Below, in pieces: positions 23,870-34,520 of a stretch of 64,000 nt of DNA. Source of the stretch: Owenia fusiformis (lineage: Eukaryota > Annelida > Polychaeta > Sabellida > Oweniidae); assembly GCA_903813345.2 (NCBI GenBank), contig CAIIXF020000009.1, forward strand, positions 1,676,001 to 1,740,000, written 5' to 3'. Made by a program: the position numbers and the translations under genes. The notes below the pieces were generated by a model. The model saw nothing but the letters and a program-made list of their open reading frames with translations, had not been told where the DNA came from and did not search any database. How positions within the stretch are numbered: the stretch's first letter is position 1; each line of letters opens with the position of its first letter.

Positions 23870-24354
23870 AAAAACATAACAAACTGCAGACAAATGATAT
23901 TTGTATATTTCTGATTATTAAGTTTTTAGTGCAATAAGCCTCTGTCCTCTTGTAATTTAAGGTCTATGTTTTCAGAATTAACATGGAAGAGAAGCATCAG
24001 CATTTAATAGATTACAGACTTTATAAGCCAATTCACAAGCAATCCAAGATGTCATACAAATGTCTCAGTCATACATGTGCAATATGAACATATTTCTTCA
24101 TATATTATTGCACAATAGTCTTTAGATTTCTTATTTTTGGGTTCAACTGGTTATTATGAAGCGGGTTAACAGACTGTAGTAGGTTTATCTACAAGTACTG
24201 CATATAGTGAGATGTGGAATATAATACAAAGAGAAATGTTAGGGTAGCATGCAGCACATATAATACAATTGTGTTGAGCCTCTAATTGGGATTCACACAT
24301 GCAAGGTGTGTCAATTTCCATTATTTATATAATTTCACTGCATTATACTAGGCG
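23870..24354. other. Non-genic stretch
   Basis: Nothing recognised; AT-rich with scattered 'acatgt' words. Confidence 0.4.
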
Positions 24355-24359
24355 GATTG

Positions 24360-24590
24360 GCAGCCATTATTCAAACTTGATACTCGCTTGCCTGAAGTGG
24401 AACAATTTAGTAAAAATATTTCTATTAGATTCTCTATGGACCAAGTATTTTGTTGAAAGATGGTCATAACAAATATTTTGGTAGTATTCGAGCTTACTAA
24501 GCAGTTCTAGTCTTCAAAATATCAGTCATATTGTTACAAAATTGGTCCACGCCAGGCAACAAAGTATCGAGTTTGAATAACGGTTTCAAA
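24360..24590. mobile_element. Short inverted-repeat MITE
   Basis: 'ccattattcaaacttgatac' (from 24373) and 'gtatcgagtttgaataacgg' (ending about 24584) are inverted copies, extending about 45 bases inward. Total length about 225 bases and no coding potential. Confidence 0.55.
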
Positions 24591-25500
24591 TCCTCCTTGG
24601 CATTATATAACAAATCACACACCCAAGGTCATTTGTTGAATGGTTGTCAAGGAGACATCTTGACTCTTCAGATTGTAATTGATGCTTTGCCAACTTGACT
24701 CATGTAAAAAGTTTCACTGAAAATATGTTCTTTTAGTGATTTTGTATCATAAGGTGATTTTGCAGAAAATATTTTGCAATGTGTGAAAAGAATTTAAACA
24801 TGATGCATCTTCTCACTTGATGAACTTTCTTTCCTAATTGTCAGTCATAGATTGTAACAGTAACACAAGAGGAAACTTAACAAATGCTTCATAAAAACTC
24901 AGAAGAGAGTGTCAATGAACTTTTAGAAGTCCTTATTTTTATAAAATTAGCAGGTCATAGTTCCATGTAGTAATGGGTGAAAAATGAAGCATTAATGTAT
25001 GCACATGTACATTATGCAATTTTGAATTCAATCCAATTTTAAAAAATTCATGCATCATGGATGTGAAGACCCACTGGATACTGATCTACTTTAGATGTGT
25101 TTGTCAGTCACATGACAAGAATTGATTTGAATCAAAATGAGAGCCTAGCAATGAAACGTACATGTAGGTGTATTCCCCTTGGAAAGACCAGTCAGATTTC
25201 ACTATGGCAGATGATGTCATTGTACACAAACTGTTATTCACACTGTGTAATATCTGGGATTTCACTGTTGCTGGAAACATGCTACATGTACATGCCAATG
25301 GAGCCATGAATCCTCTATCAACTGACTAAAACACAGATCTAATGAACATCAGTGTCACACATTCGCTTAAAATATACTCCCACACCCCCCACCGTTGGCT
25401 GAGTTAGTGAACGCAAGGAAGATAGCGCGAAAAATTTAAACCAAGATGTCCAGATTTGAAGGATGTGTTCAACATTTGCAACTCATTTTAGGTGTTCCCA
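24591..25500. other. Non-genic stretch
   Basis: No exon or repeat identified. The overlapping frames at 25097-25309 on both strands show no domain. Confidence 0.4.
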
Positions 25501-25526
25501 AATTGAAAGGGGGGGGGGGCTGTGAT

Positions 25527-25797
25527 TCAGTGGCGGATCCAGGGGGGGGGGGCCCATGGGTGGGCCTAGAAAAGAAAGTTGGGCCATAAAAAAATTTTGA
25601 CCAAAAAAGGCTTTCAGGCTCCAAAAAGTGGGCCTTTTTGGTCATTACTGGGCCTTAAAGGCCTTATTTTTTAATTTCAGGCCATATTTTGAAGAAAATG
25701 GGCCTGAAAATTTTTTTCCCGCGCAAGTGAAGAAGTTTTTCCCTCTGACCTGAAATTTGGGCCCCCCCTTGTTGGTTCCCAGATCCGCCCCTGTGAT
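25527..25797. mobile_element. GGATC-type MITE, copy 2
   Basis: Starts CAGTGGCGGATCCAGGGG and ends CCCAGATCCGCCCCTG, so the termini are inverted copies. Interior shared with 23596-23865. Non-coding. Confidence 0.65.
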
Positions 25798-25869
25798 GGG
25801 CCCATCTAACACAAAGCTGTATTTTATCTAAATAACGCCAGCTTACATGTATTTTGAGCCCCAAGATAT

Positions 25870-27020
25870 CAATACGGAATGTTATAAAAACCCTTCGACC
25901 TTCGACCTGCACCTTCGACCTTCACCTTTGACCGACAGGGTGTCCTTGAGCTGGCATCGAATAGGATTTTAATGTCGACATGTCGGAGCTCTCGATCGAC
26001 AACGATATCGACATTGTCGGGTCCAATGATATTCGAAAAATGAAAACAATTTGAAGAAAATCCGTCTGAATTTTAGATTTTCTAGGCTTGTAATTAGCAA
26101 GACGATGCACAATAGTCATCCTCAGTTGTATGTTTTATATTTAACTTACAGGTAAACCATGTTCAAGTATCAGACTTTGACGAAAAAGCAATAAATAGAC
26201 ATAAAACTCCAATTTCTGTTGTTATTTCCGGGCAGCCATTGAAGATAAATCTCGAGGGTAAATCTCGAGGGGCCCCGAGACCTAATTCGAGAGCAGGAAG
26301 TCGATCAAAACAAAAAAGAAAATTTGAAAATGTAGGCGGTAAAACTTCACTAAAATACACCATACAGCAGGTAGTAACAAAGATTTTAATTCATAGGGAA
26401 ATAGCTTATTATGTTGTGAGTTCCGACTGTCGATCAAGAGGCGTTGTGTCGACATGGGTGTCGCAGAGAGCATTCGACTGACAATCGACCATTCTGACAT
26501 TTGATGCCAGCTCTACCAAAAAGAAAATATTAAAGAAGCTATTTTTGCCGATCTCAGACCACGAAAGAGTCATATTTTCTTTCGAAACTATATAATATTT
26601 CCATTCAAGGATTTCCATATACTGCCCTGTCACGCATTTGCTGGAAAAATAGTATGATCAAATATTTTTAAAATAATTTAGTGAAATGCCGACACGATAA
26701 AAAACCGAACGGCGAAGAAAAGCGAATGCATTCCGTTCGGTCTTTGCACGCGATTGCCGTTTATGTCACGCATTTGGTACAAAGTATGTGTATATATCAA
26801 CCATTTGTTTCGAAAATGCCCCCCCCCCCCCCCATTGACGGATTTGAACAGCGAGCGTCAGTTGAAGTTGAATTATTGAGTATAAAACGTCAATAAGTCA
26901 AAGGTGCAGGTCGAAGGGTTTTTATAACTTTCTTTTTGGCCCGCTTTTTGAACACCCTGTAAGTCGAAGGTGAAGGTCGAAGGTGCAGGACGAAGGGTTT
27001 TTATAACATTCCTATCAATA
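25870..27020. mobile_element. Fold-back element with TCGAAGG-rich arms
   Basis: Left arm 25875-25945 and right arm 26948-27016 are inverted copies made of reiterated 'cttcgacctt' or 'aaggtcgaagg' words, with 'ttataaaaaccc' and its complement at the outer edge. A partial second right arm lies at 26893-26930. Just inside are CAGGGTGTCC and its partial complement, then a second inverted pair (25949-26030 and 26440-26515) rich in 'gtcgac' words. Confidence 0.6.
26152..26370 (+). CDS. Exon-like open stretch inside the fold-back element
   Basis: Acceptor ACTTACAG|GTAAACC and donor CAGCAG|GTAGTA bound 73 codons, phase 0 at both ends. The peptide looks coding: VNHVQVSDFDEKAINRHK, then a basic run (RPNSRAGSRSKQKRKFEN) that could be a nuclear localisation signal. 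I do not recognise the family and found no partner exon. It could be a transposon-carried gene fragment or chance. Confidence 0.3.
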
Positions 27021-27223
27021 CTGGCAACAATGGTTAAACCAGGTTTGGCCTTGTACCAAACATTGACTCGAAAATACCCGGCGGGTCAAAATATTGAAAT
27101 CTTCAACTTCAACTTTATATCTGTTTTATATGGGCTTCTTTTGCAGATTATTGACATAGACAACTTCAACTTTCAAGTGAAAAAATAAAAACAAGACGAA
27201 TTTTTAACGATTGAATGTCTTAC

Positions 27224-27311
27224 CGGTTTGCCGTAGTGCAACAGCTGTATTAGATAGCACATCCGTGTGCTGGTTAGCATTAACCTCCTTATTATCATCA
27301 AAACAAAACAT
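27224..27311 (-). CDS. Possible small coding exon
   Basis: On the minus strand an ATG at 27311 opens 29 codons (MFCFDDNKEVNANQHTDVLS...) ending at CAAACCG|GTAAGA. A pyrimidine-poor acceptor (ATTTATAG) directly precedes the ATG. It might be a first exon of a minus-strand gene, but its phase does not fit the OXLD1-like gene and no partner exon is identified. Confidence 0.22.
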
Positions 27312-27429
27312 CTATAAATACTATATTGACTGTTTATCAAGATTTGTTGAGAATTTTTAGATTTTTCAGAATAATATGGAGGGATATCCCAAATGACGTC
27401 ATATAAGTTGCCAGGATAATGGATTTCCA

Positions 27430-28480
27430 TCGGCTTGTTAGTGCGACATCTATGAATGAATCAAAAGTTTAAATAAGATCATTGAGTCCCAATCTCGGGA
27501 AAGTCGTTGACACAGGGCGGAGGAGAACTCGAGTTTCACACTGAGTGTGTGTATGGTCTTACTTATAATTACTGATTCCAATTTATTGTAATTTTACTCT
27601 TCATTTTGCAACAGTATAATTGAACAACAATAATTTTGGGCCAAACATTTTATTTACGTAAAACGTATAAACATTACAACTAGTTAACCGCCCTTACCTT
27701 CTTCTAAGGCCACTGTATCGTGGCCTTCCAGTACAGATATATTTCTGCATGAACAACTGGTCATGTCGTAATCGTAAAATTTGAAATCATATGTCCGCCA
27801 TTTTTCCACATCACAATTTGAATTGCGAGTTTTGGTCTTATTACCTCACCAAAAATTCCAAAACACACATAAAGTGATCAGTGTATTAGTTCACATCTTC
27901 TGGATTGCTAACTTAGAATTTACAGCCAGTTACTAATGTCAGACGTTAACGACATTTCGTCCAGTTTTCGAACATCGCCATTTTTCTTGGAGCCATTTTG
28001 TTTTAATTTTAGACGAAATCCTGATGAAATCATGTAATATCTCATCAAGGAACCGAGCTGGGTCCGGTTTAGTTAAGGATTTATTTATCTGGCGATTTTT
28101 AAAATATTCAATAAATTTATGACACCCCGGCATGCTTTTTTCAAATAGAGTTCACAGTATTCCAGATGAAATCCCCTCTAGCCAAGTATTGGCTAGAGAC
28201 TGTAGTAAAACCGCCCAATGTGTTGCACATATTTTTTGTAAAAAGTACAAGGGTGGGAGGGCTTGGGTGAATCAAAAATTTTTTAATTACGCCTTGCGCA
28301 TGGCGGAAATCACTCACATCGTAGCACATGTATAAAAAGATATCAGGTCTGTTCAATATATGTACATGTAACTGATAAGTATGGACATGTATGGATACGG
28401 GACAACCATTCTCAATCTAGACACCAATATTCTTTATCCGTGACAATTAGTAAAGAACAAGCATATGTGCTCTCACTATT
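27430..28480. other. Non-genic stretch
   Basis: No supported exon. Frames here are short and lack domains. Confidence 0.4.
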
Positions 28481-28489
28481 TGGCTCAGT

Positions 28490-28860
28490 TAGTCAAGAAT
28501 TACAATAGCAGTACGTAATAACCATATCAATTAAGTACAACCATAGCAGTACAGAATAACCATAGCAATCAAGGACAACCCTAGCAATAAAGAACAACGC
28601 CATTGGTCAAGAACAACCATAGCAATCAATAAAAAACATAGCAGTCAAGGACAACCATAGCAATCATAGACAACCATAACCATCAATAATAACCGTAGCA
28701 GTCAAGAACAACCACAGCAATCAAGAACAACAATAGCAGTCAAGGATAACAATAGCAATAAAGAACAACGACATTGGTCAAGAACAACCGTAGCAGTCAA
28801 GGACAACAATAGCAATCAAGGACAAGCATAGGAGTCAAGAACAACCATAGCCAGCTGTAG
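28490..28860. repeat. Minisatellite, period 19-20 bp
   Basis: About 18 diverged units of the type 'agcaatcaagaacaaccat', with alternating 'agcagt' and 'agcaat' and occasional 'acattggtc' variants. One strand is almost free of pyrimidine runs. Non-coding. Confidence 0.75.
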
Positions 28861-29609
28861 ACAACATTTCTCTTTGTTGGCGCAATCGGTCAAGAACAAC
28901 CAATGGCACAATTTTGCACAATTAGTCGAGATCAAAATTAGGCAATCATTTCTATTTGGCAAAATCTGACAGAAAAAGCATGAAAAAACACATCTTTATT
29001 AATTAAACAAATCAGACAAACAAAATAAGATCTTTTTGGCATTTGAAATGAAGACCAATCCTACGGGACATAATAAGTCAGGTATAATCAAAATTAATAT
29101 TCAATTAAAGTTACTTGATATTATGTTTAAATTGGTGTAACACATGGGACATACAACGAAAATTGAAAAAGTTATCAGGAATCCGAAAAGAAAATCTAGT
29201 TGAAAGCCCATGGTTGCGGCTACTATGTAGTTTATCATCCTAAATCATTTTTTTTTATTTTTTTATTAATCATCTTTATTATATTCCATAAAATACAGCT
29301 GTACAAACTTAAACAATTGCCAAAGTCTAGTGACATTTTGAGTGAAATCCAAAGGAATGTTATTAAATTTTTACATAATAAGTTATTTTTATGTCATGTT
29401 ATTGTTAAAATAGATGAAAGAAAAAGTCAATAAAATATCATCACACTACACTCGTATATCACAAAGATGTGTGAGGTTTTTTCCCTTGGCCAGAGGGATT
29501 TCAGTTGTAACATGTTGTAATCGATTACATGTCCAAAAGATCTAGACCCTGGTGGATATAATATGCTACTATGTTCATTAGTTTCTCATTGACATCTACT
29601 GGAAATTTA

Positions 29610-32054
29610 TTATCTCCAAAAAGTAAGTCCATCATAGTGGGTACGGATCCCTATCGTCTCCAGTCCTGCAAGTAGTGTTGTTCTCTGTTCTGTCAGCAGA
29701 GGGCATTTCAACAGGAAATGTAAAGTTGTCTGGTTTATATTGTCACATAAACATTTAGGATTAGCAACCCGTTCAAAGTTGTGTGCATGGAGGTGAGCTT
29801 GCAAGAGAAGTCCGGACCTGAGTCGGTTTAGAGGAATTTCTAGGTAGCGAGGCATGGCATTTTTTAGTTTTGACGTTGATAGGGTAGAAGCATGGCTTCC
29901 ATCGCCTCTTACTATTCTTTTAAATCTTGAAATTGGCTGACCAATTCTATAATCTGGTGGAAGGTTATTCCAAAGGGCCATACCTTTAAAATTTGTAGAT
30001 TTCTTAGCCAAAGCGCTTGTTTGAAGGGGAATCTTATAGTCCCTGTGGCTCCTTAATGAGCGCACTTGTATATCATTCTCATAGGACCTGACAAGATTAC
30101 AAATGAAAGGAGGAAAGTTATTATATCTTGCTTTAAAAATAAATATTTTGAGATGTTCCTCTCTTCTAGAGGATAAAGTTTTCCAGTTTATTGATGAGAG
30201 AACTTTATTAGTGTTCGAGCCATGGATTGCTCCAGAGACTAGACATGCTGCTCTATAATGTAACCGTTCAAGAGATTGCAATTTGGTATCTGATGCACTA
30301 TTGTATATGATGTCACAATAGTCAAAATGAGGGAGTATGTACGCATTATATAAAGTTTCAAGGTGCTTGCTTGACAAGATCTTGCAGAGTTTCTTCATGG
30401 GCCTCATCAGGCTTATTACTTTGTTAATTAATTGATCAATGTGAGCGTTGAAGTTTAGGTGCTGGTCAAGAGTAAGTCCGAGGTGTTTATGAGTATTACA
30501 TCTAGGGACTATTTCCCCGTTCATTTTCAGAGGAGGAGGTTCAATATTAATGTTTCTATGTCCAGTGAATATCAAATCAGCGCTTTTCTGTGCTTTAAAT
30601 AACATTTTCCAAGTTGCAGCCCAATGGTCTAAGTGGTCCAAATCACTTTGAATGGGCTCATGAATATCGAGAAATATTTCATTTACATCAAAAGGATTAT
30701 GGAGTGAGGTGTCATCCGCGAATATGAATGTCTTTGAAACAAGACCATCCGGTAAGTCGTTGATATATATCAAAAATAGGAGGGGTCCCAATACTGAACC
30801 CTGAGGAACTCCTGCGTTAATTTTATAATTCTTGATCTGAGGGTTGTTATTATGTATTTGTGTATCTGATTCTTGAGCATCTATATGTTGAACAGAGGAC
30901 CATTCTGATAAGTTATTATTGACCCTGACTCTGATACGCCTATCACTTAAGTATGATTTAATGAGATTAATAAAATTGTTGTTACAACCATAGCCTTTTA
31001 ATTTAGTTATCAATAAGTTGTGCGGGACCACGTCAAAAGCTGAACTCAGGTCCAAGAAGATTGAGCGTATATGCTCTTTATTATCAATATGTTGATGAAG
31101 ATCATGTACAATATTTATTAGTTGATTTGTTGTTCCATGTTTAGGTATATATTTATACAAGAGATTGTGCTCGAGAAGATGAGAAAGCAAATGTCTATGA
31201 ATAATGCGTTCGAAAACTTTAGACAAAGTACTTAGGAGAGTTACAGGTCTATAATTGGAGGCAATGGTTGAGTCACCTTTTTTGTAAATTGGAATAACTA
31301 TTCCCTCCTTCCAAATATCTGGAAAAATATTCTTGTCAAGTATTCTATTAAATAGATTGCTTACTGGTAATGAAAAAGAGCTGGCACATATTTTTAACAT
31401 CTTGTTTGAGATTTCATCAGGACCAGGAGATTTATGTACATCCAACTCGTTAAGTAGTTCAAAGACCTCTTGTTGTGAAGTTCTGAAGTTTTGGAGTATT
31501 TGATTGGTTCTGCTTGGAAAAATAGGTGTAAGATTTGCATTATTTTCAATCAGATTTTTCTGTACAAAGTATTTCATGAGCATATTAGATTTGTCCAAGC
31601 TGGAGCATGCAGGAATGTCATTATTAGGCAGGTATAAAACTGGAATGGAAGAAATACTGTTTTTACCTAACAAGTCTTTGATGAGTGTCCAATAATTAAT
31701 TGAATTTTTATCACAATTTTCAATTTTGAAAGTAACATTAGATAAGTAGTCACTTTTAGCTGTTTCTATTAATTCTTTGACTTTGCGACTTTGGGTTACA
31801 TACTTTTCTTTATATGTTGCATTGTCAGTGGACTTGAATTTGTGATGAAGCCTATTTCTTTTATAAATCTCATTTTTAATGGAACTATTGAACCATGGTT
31901 GGTCATCAAATCTTGTTGAACGAATATTATTTTTAACATTTGATTTGATAATAGTAAGAAAATTTTTCACAAGTTTTGTGGTATGAGTACCGTAATCCAA
32001 CACCAAATTCGAAAATTCATAACAATACTTTGCACATATGGCGTTCGTGACCAA
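29610..32054 (-). pseudogene. LINE ORF, C-terminal part: reverse transcriptase and C-terminal region
   Basis: The frame is open for 814 codons but starts only after the foreign insert; its first codon is TTG following a TAG, so it has no start of its own. Reverse-transcriptase blocks are in order: NYRPVTLLSTLSKVFERI, SAFDVVPHNLL (first catalytic Asp), AGVPQGSVLGPLLFLIYIND, and IFADDTSL (the catalytic Asp pair). Near the end, CLCD...HFLLKCPLL is a CxC...H...C zinc-finger-like motif common in this kind of LINE. All catalytic residues are intact. The 3' end reads into about 360 bases of untranslated sequence before the A-rich tail. Confidence 0.85.
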
Positions 32055-32452
32055 CTATAAAACGCTTACCCCCCATAGTGTTATATATCAAAATGTACCT
32101 GTTCATATAGGGGTTCGATTGATCTACATCAAATTATAGGGAGTCAGGTTACTTTTTGAGATATCAGCGTCCATTTATTGTGACTCGCGTTTGCTACCAC
32201 TTCCTCAATTCTGATATGATGGGCAAACGCGTAATAAACATGCTCACGTCGGAACTATTTTTGACCTACATCGCTATTTTCGTAATTCAAATGAAAGTTG
32301 AACTCCTCCTCTTTATTTTGATACCAAATAGTGGCATACTAGGTACCCTAGAAGCCAACTATGGCGTTATTTAGAACAAAACCACAAGTTTTTAAATGGA
32401 CTATATAGGGGTCATACCTTTTGGCGGATGGATATGGAACCTCATACCTTGT
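32053..32452. other. Foreign insert splitting the LINE ORF
   Basis: The endonuclease frame ends its LINE-like sequence near 32453 and reverse-transcriptase-type coding resumes at 32051 in another frame. The roughly 400 bases between show no similarity to either domain. I found no clear terminal repeats or target-site duplication; exact edges are uncertain by about 20 bases. Confidence 0.6.
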
Positions 32453-33547
32453 AGTGCCTTCGTTAACAGAATCAGTTCCAATAAAACTCCAGTCAAAATC
32501 CCTTATCTTTGAATTTAAAAAGTCGGCATTCACATCTTTGAAGTAGAAAATTGTTTTTTTAATTGAAGGTTCGCGTGGAACTTTAACACTAAATTGAGAT
32601 ATAATAGAACAGTGGTCAGAATTACCAATTGGAGGATCGATTTTAAAAGAAACGAGATGCTCAGAATCAGATACTAACAAGTCGATGCATGATTTGGAGT
32701 TGCCAGCGATTCTAGTAGGCTCATTAACAAGTTGCGATAGACCAAGATCAGTGAGCAGTTTTTTCAGTTCAGTACCAGCAAGATTATTATGGTCATCAGT
32801 ATACCAGGCATCATTTCTCGCGTTGAAATCTCCATTGAGAAAAACACCATTATTGGGTTCAATGAGCACTTGTTCTAAATTCAATTTGAGTTTTGAAAAA
32901 TAATTTCTAGTTTCGTTCGCTGTCATTGATGGTGATCTATAAAAGAATCCATACAAAATTTTTTTGAAATTCACCCGGATTTCTACCCAACAGTTAGCGA
33001 GTTCGTCGTTCACATGCTGATCACATATTTTAGTCTCAATAGAGTCATGGCTCCATAGTAAAAGACCTCGACCCTTGTTATTTGAGTACTTTGGCTTGCC
33101 ATATTCATTGATATTAAAAATGTTCGAACACAGATTATCATTGGATATGTGGCCAGTCTCACAGAGTGCTATTAAATGAAAATTTTCTTGTTTTGCATAG
33201 TTTTTAAGGAAATCCAGCCGTGTAAGTGAGTCAGCTTTAATGCTGTTGACATTACTAAACAAAATTTTCAAATCATTACTTGGGCCAGGATTACTTTCCA
33301 CATCACCGCATAGCGTAATCAAGTAGTAACATAAATGGCTTGGATTGTGGATAAACAATGATGATCCAGGAATACAGCACAAAGCCATCACAACAGTGGT
33401 AAGTTTCAAAATAATTAGGACGCAGTTCGAATGTAGAAGAAGGATTGATCTGGTGACCAGAATAAGTGTAAACAGTTTCACAAGAATATACAAAACTTGA
33501 CACACAAAAATGATGGCAAGTGCAATGAATTTCAAACAACAAATCAT
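32348..33547 (-). CDS. LINE ORF, N-terminal part: hydrophobic leader, 2A motif, AP-type endonuclease
   Basis: Residues 1-60 are very hydrophobic, a signal- or membrane-anchor-like leader. Residues 82-89 (DVESNPGP) are an exact 2A consensus (DxExNPGP), where the ribosome skips the Gly-Pro bond. The following 290 residues are an AP endonuclease: ILFSNVNSIKA, LCETGHI, GDFNARNDAW and SDHCSI cover the catalytic Asn, Glu, Asp/Asn and Asp-His blocks. The last 35 or so residues come from the foreign insert. The ATG lies inside the target-site duplication, so the annotated start may not be the family's natural one. Release of the leader by 2A would yield a free endonuclease/RT protein. Confidence 0.85.
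   Translation of the reverse strand: MICCLKFIALAIIFVCQVLYILVKLFTLILVTRSILLLHSNCVLIILKLTTVVMALCCIPGSSLFIHNPSHLCYYLITLCGDVESNPGPSNDLKILFSNVNSIKADSLTRLDFLKNYAKQENFHLIALCETGHISNDNLCSNIFNINEYGKPKYSNNKGRGLLLWSHDSIETKICDQHVNDELANCWVEIRVNFKKILYGFFYRSPSMTANETRNYFSKLKLNLEQVLIEPNNGVFLNGDFNARNDAWYTDDHNNLAGTELKKLLTDLGLSQLVNEPTRIAGNSKSCIDLLVSDSEHLVSFKIDPPIGNSDHCSIISQFSVKVPREPSIKKTIFYFKDVNADFLNSKIRDFDWSFIGTDSVNEGTTRYEVPYPSAKRYDPYIVHLKTCGFVLNNAIVGF
33281..33304 (-). other. 2A ribosome-skipping motif
   Basis: The codons read DVESNPGP, the canonical 2A core, preceded by YYLITLCG, also typical of active 2A peptides. Position is between the hydrophobic leader and the endonuclease. Confidence 0.9.
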
Positions 33548-33557
33548 CCTAAATCAT

Positions 33558-34520
33558 CATGTGATAATCATGGTTAATCATCATATAGTTGACAGCTACA
33601 GAACTTAAATCATTCTGGATAAAATGTTTAACTTCCTGGTCGGGAATTAAATACGGGTTTGAAATTCATATGTGCCCTCGGTATAACCCCCATATATACT
33701 AGTATACTTCTATGTCTCGTAAGAAAATTCTATTTACATAATATTAAAAATATTATTAATGATATGATCATGAAATACCGATACAAAAATTTCAGTATTG
33801 ATATGAATTTAACGTTTTTGCCTTTGTTGTCCTGAATTAACTTGGCTTATTTCATAAATTGATATTATCTACATACCATTTTAAAATTACACGACTGTCT
33901 TGTTTTCAACACATTTTTGAATAATATTAATATGAGCTACTAATATATTCCTACCCACCAGTCTTTAACAATATGTTCAGGTTTAGTGACAAATATCACT
34001 TTTTTTTATATATATATATACTGTAGATATTTATTTCTCCTTTCTAGATAACATATTAACATAACATATTCTACATAGGAATTATCAAATGTATAGAAAT
34101 TTTCTTGATAGTAGTCTTAAAACTTCAAGCTTAATAAGTGAAATAATGTTATTCCTCAAAAACTACTGGAATTCCAGATAGATAGAGTTCTCAAAATTTT
34201 CACAGTCTTAACTCAACCATTTTTGACAAGAATCATTTGCATCCCTTCATCTGGATCACTACTTGCAAATATGTCCCTATTTAGTCCAATTAACATTTAA
34301 ATCAATCAATAGTACTTGGCACAATTTGTTATATATGTTCACGTTCCTATTTCCGTATTATTCCGTTCATATTCATCCTTTTGTAGTCATGTACATCACA
34401 AAATTACATATAATCCTCTCCGATCTTATCAATGAAGCGCATATACCTCCCTTCACATGTTGCCATACTGAAGTTTGTTAGCGCTGCAACATCGCATGTC
34501 GTATCAGAATCTGTGTTTGT
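33558..34520. other. Non-genic stretch with (TA)n
   Basis: No exon is supported. A short TA microsatellite lies at 34007-34021. Plus-strand frames at 34263-34809 are shadows of the minus-strand ORF or chance. Confidence 0.4.

Larger units (their letters stand above)
29234..33557 (-). mobile_element. LINE (non-LTR retrotransposon) with 15-bp target-site duplication
   Basis: ATCATCCTAAATCAT occurs at 29234-29248 and again at 33543-33557, bounding the element. Read on the minus strand, the 5' end is at 33542 and the 3' end is an A-rich tail next to 29249. The single coding region would run leader - 2A - AP endonuclease - reverse transcriptase - C-terminal zinc-finger-like region, but it is split by about 400 bases of unrelated sequence near 32053-32452. 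The architecture and the 2A motif resemble CR1/L2-type elements described from sea urchin, amphioxus and molluscs (established); the clade assignment is inference. Confidence 0.85.

Noticed and set aside
33303-33542. Second minus-strand frame of 79 residues in the LINE leader
   Set aside because: Overlaps the leader in another frame and lacks any recognisable motif; the 2A-bearing frame is the real one.
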